A stretch of DNA of 64,000 nt from positions 311,626,734 through 311,690,733 of the forward strand of contig CM077115.1 of the NCBI GenBank assembly GCA_039619475.1. The letters are read 5' to 3'. The position numbers and the translations under genes were made by a program. The notes beneath the pieces were generated by a model, which did not search any database, had not been told where the DNA came from, and saw only the letters and a program-made list of their open reading frames with translations. The stretch is from Icerya purchasi. Taxonomy: Eukaryota; Arthropoda; Insecta; Hemiptera; Monophlebidae. Positions 57,011 through 64,000 of the stretch are shown in pieces (position 1 is the stretch's first letter; every line of letters starts with the position of its first letter).

Positions 57011-60000
57011 TAATCTAGAAGAACGTGTTGCCAGCGTAAGTGTGTGTGTCTGTGAAACAGTTTGTCGGTCGGGGGTAAAAAGAGATTACCACGCGGTCAG
57101 ACTGGAGAAAGGTCAATGGTTGGTCCTCGCTGAAACAAAGGACAAGTAAAACAAAGAAGTTGCAGATAGAAAATGGAAGCCAGGTAGGTGAGTCGCAGTT
57201 GAACCTTCTTAAAAGATTTTTTGATCAGTTCCGTTCTCGTCATCCGTAAAGAGTCGCGAAAACGATTAACAAAAAAATAGTTTAGTGATTATTAATCAAA
57301 CAGTCTGCAGCGCGAAGTAGTAAATGTTCGCCCGTCCGAATCTTTATATGAAATTTAAATTACACGGAGATTGATTTTTAAATTACCAAATTACGCGGCA
57401 CCGAAGTAAATTGAGTTCATTCCATCATCCAGTAGGGAAGAGGGCAACCGGTTGTATTCTTGGGATCCGTCATCGCGGCATTTCAGAACCACTGCCGACA
57501 GTGTTACGTACAAATAATTTATTTAATATTATCTGATTATTGTTTTTGCGTCGAATGTATAATAATTGTATATTTTCAGCGGTCCGACCGGTAAAGAAAG
57601 ATCGTTGTAGGTTATTGGAAAATAAAATAATTCTTTTACGTCCACGGTGTAAAAGAGACCGTGGTGGCATCTCTAGGCAATTAACTTAAACGGTTATTAC
57701 AATACGGAGGTTTCCTTTGCACGAAATTCTCTCCAATACTCCTGGCGCCATAGTCAAACTTCTGGTGCTTACCGAGGAAACCGGGTTACATTTGTACGTG
57801 CAGAATTCGCACAGTTCTCTATGTTCTGTAATAGTCTGGGCAGTTAAAGGCAGAACATCACAGAGATGTTATAAAATTTAAAAAAAAACAAAAAAAAAAA
57901 CAATATTTTTTGTCTGCTGTATTCTTTTTAAGCTGATTTTTTGTAAACATTTAATAAAGTTGAAAAAGCTTAACCTATTCGCAAATTTTTGCTTTTTTCT
58001 TTTTTTCCGCAAAGAATTTTTAGTAAAACACGCAAGGATATAAGAAATATTCAATTTTATCGTAAGAAAAAAACGGTATCTTTATAGTTCTTTCAGAATA
58101 TTTATTATTTTTATAATAACTTTGCCTGAAAAACTACCTAATAATTAATAACATCCTGAAAAACTGCGAAAATATTGCGCATTATAAACTAGTTATAATA
58201 AAGAACGTATTTTTATAAAAACGGAAACCGATTTACAAATTGTTATTTAAAAATAAATATAAAATAATTGCGTAATTTTAAAATAATATTTACCGATAGA
58301 GAGATGCACGTAAGTAATAATACCGTAAGAGAAGATTTATAAAATGAACAACCTTAGAATATTTCTCTCTCGTTGTTATTGCGAAATAAGTTTAAATTTT
58401 TAATAATTATAAATAAACAGGAGAAAACATATATATTATTATATAGGAACATACTGACCAACGAATATTTTGCGTCGTTTAAATTTTTTCCATCTTAGAC
58501 ATATATGCCTTTTTCTCTTACCTCTTATTATAAAATTATTTTACTACAATTATTTAGCCGTTTTAAAAAACGAAATGTACAATTTTTAAAATGAAATTAA
58601 ACGATCGAATTAAATCATTAACGTGTTGAAGCAAACTTTAATATTTGCACATTTATTGTTTTATAAATCGTTATATTAACCAAAAGTGAACAATTCGAAT
58701 TCAAATCAGAGAGAAGGGGAAACAAACAACATGACGAAACTAAATAATACAATTTTCATTACGAAATCTGCAATTCATCCGGTTAATGTTAAAAATATAT
58801 TTACAACATCCGATGATACAAAAAATATGCTCATACAACCTAAAAATACTAAATTTAAATATACACGCACGAGGATGATATACATTATTCTCGGTAAATG
58901 GAACATTTTTCGTAAAAAAGTACGTAGGCAACGGACGAAAGAACATTATACAACGTGGTTTCCTTTACCTCTATGTCGGACACCAAATACCACCTATGTA
59001 ATTCAAATAAAAATAAATCGGTTAAAAACTGCCGCCGCCGATAGCGTAGGTGTGTAAGAAGAAAAACTTTGTACAAAGTACATCAATTGAAAATAACAAA
59101 CCTGTCATCAGTGCCGCCATCGTGAGAGCTTGCATTTCCGCGACGGTACGTCATAAAGTGGCCATCGTTGTGACTACCGCGGTGAATTATAACCGCGCTC
59201 AGTCGATACGTATGTTTCGGCAGATAGTTCTCATTCCCCGTCAGTCTGCAGAACATTTAATTATCGTATAAAATTGGAACAGTTAAGTTTGCGACACTGA
59301 AGATACACATCATTAAGCGCATTATTTTCTACGCAAACTGATCGCGGTTCTTCGCGATAACTATTACTAGTTTTTTAAATTAATATTTTCGTTAATAAAT
59401 TATTTTTATCCGCTTACATCTCCATGCTGCTTCTAATGCACTATTATTATTACGTTTTTTTATTTCTTTCACCGTCGTACCGGAAAGGTTAAAAATGAAC
59501 TCGGAGAATTAACTGCATTTTATTTTTTTTTCCGATTCAGAATGACCATGAAGCGAGCGCGTCGCATTTATTTACTGTGATACATTACACTCTCAGTGGT
59601 GAACACCGCACACTGCGAGTAATTAAATGAAGAGTAATTGTAACCAAAGTAAAAAAGAGATAAAAAATCGTTTAACAGACCAGGTCGAAATAATAATAAA
59701 CTAAATAACACATGATAAGCTCTCACATTAATTCGATCAACCATGGATATTAAGTAATTTAAGCTAAACATGTAGTCCTCTTGTCGGAAGATAAATGTAT
59801 GCATATATTTTGTACGTTTATTTTTATAGTTTTCCTGTCGATTAATTGTAAAACTACTAGACAAAATTTTAATTTAAATACGATAAAGTAAAATTGTTTT
59901 ATTTCTTTTACATATGCAACTGTGTAGTTATGGAACGCGTGGTCTTTCATTGGAACGCAGCCGATAAGTTCTAACTCGGCGAGAACTCTATAATCGTAGG

Positions 60001-61200
60001 TAGCGCAATTTAAAAAAAAAAAAAAAAAAGAAAAATCTCCGATTCACACTGCACTACCGATATAAGCAGAAATGGCAATATTATTATTCAAAGTAGCTAA
60101 CTTTAGTTCATTTTAAACAGAATTTACCAAAACTATTGAGTTAAATGCGTGCAATAAACAATTTCAGAATATGAATTTCCCTAATTTTTCGATCTCATAG
60201 TATAACGAACATCGACAAAGATACTACCAAAAAAAGACCCAACTACACGACAACACGACTTCTCTATACTAAATCAACAGCAAAGCCTATGAATCTACAA
60301 AAAAATCTTCGATAATTTAAAAAATTGTAGTTCAAATCGTGATTATTCTATATTTTTAATCATTGAAGTAAGGAAACAGCGAACCTCGACAGTTATAGAG
60401 CTTTGTGGTAATCCACTGATGCGACGTAGTCTAATCAGAATCAATGGTGGCGGTAAACGTTAAAGGTGATTCTGTACTGAAGGTCACCAGATCTATACAG
60501 CCGATAAAATACGCAATATTAAGTGTTTGCAGAATCACCGTTTTGGTACGGTGATTTTTCATATAAGTCCGTAAAACGAACATTGTGCCACTAGAACCGG
60601 TTAAGTAACAAAATAAAACTGCCTTCCGCAAATAAATTTTACTATTGTTCTTATCGCTTAAAGAACACGTCATTTATTCGCAATTTTTTTTCTACAAATT
60701 GTTTTGTAGAGTTTTAAAGTTAACAATAAAATCTGGTTTTGCTGAATTTCAGTTGAAGATAAATTCAATGAAATAGGCTATAATTGTTGTAATTAAAATC
60801 GAATTAATGATAGATTTTTGAAGTTTTTCCAAGCAAAAATAAACGATTGTTACACAAATAATAATTTTATACCTTACAATTTGTCGGATAACTTCAACAA
60901 AAAATAATATTTCATCATTATTATTACTATTATTATTATAAGTATTAATATAAAATAAATGATTTTTTAAAAATGAAACTATGAAAAATTACTACCACAC
61001 CATTATCACACTATAAATAAGTTTACCTAGGATCAGTTCCTTGCTGTTGTACCGTTTGAGTCCATAAATTCGATAAAGTTCTATCAACCCTCTAAAAATG
61101 ATAAAAATGAATAAGCACTAACTTGATTATTAGTTTTATATATGTATATATATATATATTATTATTATTATTATTCGTCAGCTGATCAACCAGTATTTCA
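57011..61200. other. 4.2 kb without recognised genes; possible isolated exons
   Basis: Mostly AT-rich. Two less AT-rich islands stand out. Around 57050-57190 an ATG at 57173 is followed after 11 nt by CAG and the donor-like GTAGGTGAG. Around 59100-59270, on the minus strand, an ATG at 59134 leads to ACAG followed by GTTTGTT. Either could be a 5' exon of a gene extending beyond the window; neither is proven. Frames of up to 123 codons (58686-59057) show no motif. Confidence 0.3.
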
Positions 61201-61204
61201 TGAC

Positions 61205-61445
61205 GTAGCTTCTTCTTGAATTAAATTCCAGATTATTGTTCCTCCACTATTTTTCGCCATTTCTGCCGGTCTTGGGCAATTCTGATCCAGGTGACCTCCA
61301 GTCTTCATCTAAATTCACAGTCCCACCTCAAGTGCGGTCTTTTCTGGGGTCTTTTTATTCCTCGAGGGTACCAATGTAAAATTCTTGTTGTCCATCTTTG
61401 GTCTGTTCTTCTCGCTGTATGTCCAGCCCATTGTTATTTTATTTT
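61205..61445 (-). mobile_element. RTE-like LINE tail, antisense fragment
   Basis: The minus-strand translation, with shifts, gives YPRGIKRPQKRPHLRW and VTWIRIAQDRQKWRKI, the same C-terminal block type as the fragment at 1-334 but clearly diverged. Confidence 0.6.
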
Positions 61446-61459
61446 ATTTTATTTATATA

Positions 61460-62341
61460 TAATGTATATATATTGAGACGGATTCGGCATTTCTTACGGC
61501 CTTTGTCAACGCTGTGCGAGCTAGAAAATAATATTTTGGCAATAATCATTAACTTCTCGGCGGTCTCGGCAGCGGGCAAAAGCGGCATGGTTGTCAAAGA
61601 CGCTTTCTCGGCTAAAAAATCGAAGGATCCCGGCACAGATGTTCTGACCGCTGCGCCGGGATAGCGAACTGGTTTCTATGCGGATGGCCGAAAAGCGGAG
61701 AAAGAGCCTTTGCTGGCGGTATAGGCGTTTGAAATGCGTACCGAGCTATGTTGAGCCGGCAGAAGTTTTTTTGTCAAAAAACCCGAAAAGGAATACCGGC
61801 AGGGTAATCGCCGCTAAATAGAAATTAACAACCAACTTTTTAAAAAAGATCCTTTTGGCGGTGTTTTTTTTTTATTTGTTAATATTTTTGTGTAAAATTA
61901 GTCGTCTTAGCGAAAGGCAAGAGGGCATCGAGCGATCCTCGCCAGATACATTTGAGTCTCTCGCAAGAGTCGCTCGCAAGAGTCTTAGGCTGAACGTCGT
62001 CGAGGCTCCTTTGCCTCAAGCAACTCGTCGCGTTGTCGGTTTTAAAATCGTACGTGCTCTGCTGCACGCGTTTCTTGTAGAAAATTTTTTTTTATATGTT
62101 AATTTGTTCAAAAGTATACTTCTCGGGTGAACGCTAAAATCATACTAACAATTTTATTATAATTTTTTTTATCCTAGCGAAAATATACGCGTCTAAAGTC
62201 GAAATTTTTCTTATTGGACACGGGGTGGGTCCCGGTGACATCTCCGCCGCGGAGACTTTCTTTTTTTTCGTTAAACCTTAGGAAGGCCTAAAGCTCTACG
62301 AATTGAGTTTCCGGTAATGACACACCGGGGTTAAGTGTCAT
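61460..62341 (+). repeat. Putative 5' LTR of a Ty3/gypsy-like retrotransposon
   Basis: The 3' end is fixed by a terminal CA at 62340-62341, one base before a tRNA primer site. The segment is less AT-rich than the flank and contains a CTCGCAAGAGT direct duplication near 61960-61985. The 5' limit is only a guess (start of non-LINE sequence), since the second LTR lies outside the window. Confidence 0.4.
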
Positions 62342-62342
62342 T

Positions 62343-62353
62343 GGCGCCCGAAA
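62343..62353 (+). other. tRNA-Lys primer binding site (first 11 nt)
   Basis: TGGCGCCCGAA matches the start of TGGCGCCCGAACAGGGAC, the complement of the tRNA-Lys 3' end; the match stops after 11 nt. Confidence 0.6.
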
Positions 62354-62416
62354 TCTTTATTTTCTTTTATTTGTTTTATGCTTTTTTTTATTTTATCATC
62401 GCGGAGCTGGTCAGTT

Positions 62417-62532
62417 ACAAATGTCGCCCATGAACAGGGACAAGAGCGATTAGTTACAAATGACTACCGGAACAGGGACTTGTGAAGAGAGAGAATTCTT
62501 CACAAGTGGCGGCCCGAACGAACAGGGACTCG
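62417..62532 (+). repeat. Three degenerate primer-site-like repeats in the leader
   Basis: Units at 62417-62444, 62456-62482 and 62502-62532 each have ACAA(A/G)TG, a variable CG-rich middle and GAACAGGGAC. GAACAGGGAC is the 3' part of the tRNA-Lys primer site. Unit 2 continues TTG, as a longer tRNA complement would. Unit 3 carries GGCGGCCCGAACG in the middle and is the most complete. Confidence 0.65.
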
Positions 62533-62850
62533 ATAGTATATAGATAGATATACGTTACCTGGTACGAAGAAGGAAGCAGCGGTTTCATCGGAGAAGGATC
62601 TGCCAAGCGGAAACAGATAAGATTTTATATTATTTAATTCTCTCCTCGGCCTACTATAGATTATAAACGTTTTACTTTCTCGTGGCTCAATCATTCAAAA
62701 TTTTAAAATTATCTTTTCTTGTGTTACGAATTATTTAAAATTGTTTCTCGAACCGGAGTTTCGAAATTATTTTGTTTAAAATTTTAATATTCAATTGCCG
62801 ATAGGTAGGCCCGAATTGTCTTATTTTATTTTAATTACCCTGCATCAAGT

Positions 62851-63969
62851 ATGGAGAATGAGGATTTAGCCAGAGTGGTGGTGACCCGGGGTAATTACCG
62901 TGACATTAATTTAAGCGAGGAAGGTGATGCACCGCATGAAATCTCGGACCGTCTCTCGGAGACTGGGCCGGAGGCAACGCGTCGCACCCGAGAGGACCCC
63001 GGAACATGCTCTGCCCAATCCCCGGCTTCGGAATTAAAACAATTTATGGCCACGTTCAGTGAAAATTTCAACAAAATTGAGGAAAGACTCAAAGAAAATG
63101 CTAATAATTTTGATAAAATTGAGGAACGCCTCAAAGAAAATGCTAAAGATTTTAATGAAAACTTAAACAATTTTAAAGAAGACGTGAAGAACCAATTTGA
63201 AGAACTAAATAAAAATCAAGTAGTTTTAATTAATAAATTCGATATTTTAGAACACAAATTAGATGTGGAACTCGAAAAACCTAAAATCGAAGTCGAAGAA
63301 GAACTCAATAAAATACCTGAAAGTAAAATTTATGAAAATAATCAAGATCTTAAAAATGCTGAGGATGAATCTGCGATCTCCAGTGAGCCGACGCAAGGTG
63401 AGAAAGTAGAGAATGAGTTAGTTGAGGTAATCACCATGCCTATGGAGAATGACGAGAAACGAGTGGAAAGTGACGAGGAACAGGGGCTTAATGACAATAA
63501 AAATGATCTTAAAAATACCTATGATAATAATGTTGAAAATAATGACAATAATAGTAGAGAATATAAAGATGTCGAAAGCAACAATAATAATGATAATGAC
63601 AATTTTAATAGTAATGATAATGTCAATATTAGCGAGCAGACCAATATGAATAATCAGGACGATCGTGTTGATCTGGTTAAAATAAATTTTACAAGTAACA
63701 TGAAAGATCCAAAAACCGGCAAGAAAATACGTCACAAGAGAAGAGAAGCAAATAAATCTAAAATTGGAAAAATTAAATACAAAATCGGAAGATCTATAAA
63801 TAAAAATAATAAACTTAACAATGAACGAAAAACAAAGAAAACCAAGCCCAAATTTAACTATTTAAAGTCCGGACACATAAAAGATCCTAAAGTAAATAAT
63901 AATAATTCTCGTCGGTCGGGACATTGCTCCCGTTACCATCTCTGGTGGTGGAAGTATCGGCGGAAATAA
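62851..63969 (+). CDS. Gag-like protein of the LTR retrotransposon
   Basis: 372 codons, starting at MENEDLARVVV about 500 bp after the primer site. Residues 60-140 form a coiled coil with a tandem repeat (KIEERLKENANNFD then KIEERLKENAKDFN). Next comes an acidic Glu-rich section and then a long Asn/Asp-rich low-complexity tract. The C-terminal third is Lys/Arg-rich and may bind RNA. No zinc knuckle or protease motif is seen before the stop. Position and composition suggest the structural polyprotein; no domain is decisive. The pol region, if present, lies beyond the window. Confidence 0.5.
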   Translation: MENEDLARVVVTRGNYRDINLSEEGDAPHEISDRLSETGPEATRRTREDPGTCSAQSPASELKQFMATFSENFNKIEERLKENANNFDKIEERLKENAKDFNENLNNFKEDVKNQFEELNKNQVVLINKFDILEHKLDVELEKPKIEVEEELNKIPESKIYENNQDLKNAEDESAISSEPTQGEKVENELVEVITMPMENDEKRVESDEEQGLNDNKNDLKNTYDNNVENNDNNSREYKDVESNNNNDNDNFNSNDNVNISEQTNMNNQDDRVDLVKINFTSNMKDPKTGKKIRHKRREANKSKIGKIKYKIGRSINKNNKLNNERKTKKTKPKFNYLKSGHIKDPKVNNNNSRRSGHCSRYHLWWWKYRRK

Positions 63970-64000
63970 TTAATTAATAATTAAAAAGCTAGCCGATTTT

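Noticed and set aside
58686..59057. 123-codon plus-strand frame as a gene
   Set aside because: No start context, motif or splice signals; Asn/Lys/Thr-rich composition is expected from AT-rich DNA.
63418..63735. Minus-strand Ile-rich frame
   Set aside because: Shadow of the Asn/Asp-rich tract of the gag-like ORF.
1..64000. CRISPR arrays, bacterial operons or ribosome binding sites
   Set aside because: No regularly spaced repeats or prokaryotic gene layout; the sequence is eukaryotic throughout.

Overview
This 64 kb window is AT-rich animal nuclear DNA, most likely from an insect; the transposon mix suggests a hemipteran, but that is a tentative inference. The reasons are spliced genes with GT-AG introns, many insect-type transposons (jockey and RTE-like LINEs, hAT, Mutator-like, DUF4817 mariner-like, Helitron, SINE, Ty3/gypsy-like LTR) and long gene-free AT-rich stretches. 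Only two conserved host genes are certain. They stand head to head at 39.4-51.5 kb: an intronless USP39 homologue (spliceosomal, catalytically dead ubiquitin-protease fold; minus strand) and a six-exon mitochondrial Era GTPase, ERAL1 (plus strand). A small two-exon gene candidate (74 codons) lies in ERAL1 intron 1.

Left part (1-8 kb): 3' ends of two LINEs, then a DUF4371 hAT-type transposase relic on the minus strand. That relic is split by a second hAT element (4226-7895, 8-bp target duplication). The second element carries a 322-bp MITE with a perfect 8-bp duplication, and its own transposase relic is broken by a tRNA-derived SINE.

Middle left (8.6-30 kb): a Mutator-like (MULE) transposase gene with DDE and SWIM domains on the minus strand, which I assemble as three exons (24340-24172, 23469-23243, 11426-9411) encoding about 803 residues without a stop. 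Its 11.8 kb second intron is filled by an 11.1 kb foldback element (11916-23047) with roughly 1 kb terminal inverted repeats and a 10-bp target duplication. The left arm of that element is in turn interrupted by an apparently intact 4.54 kb jockey-type LINE (12735-17275, 11-bp duplication). This gives an insertion order gene, then foldback element, then jockey. Further right are a hammerhead-like motif, a Helitron-like end, and a second, unrelated Mutator relic bounded by G-rich inverted ends.

Middle right (30-38 kb): a decayed CR1/jockey-like LINE (minus), a non-autonomous Helitron ending in CTAG, a GC-richer stretch of unknown origin, and a long SINE copy whose 3' end resembles the end of the RTE-like LINE found at positions 1-352 and 38075-38120. 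ERAL1 introns hold a mariner-like relic, a jockey relic, another SINE copy and a (TA)n run beside the last splice acceptor.

Right part (52-64 kb): a decayed I/LOA-like LINE, a near-perfect 200-bp-arm hairpin inside a widespread insect inverted-repeat transposon, another LINE tail, about 4 kb of unrecognised AT-rich DNA, and the 5' part of a Ty3/gypsy-like LTR retrotransposon (LTR end, tRNA-Lys primer site, three degenerate primer-site copies, gag-like coiled-coil ORF) running off the window.
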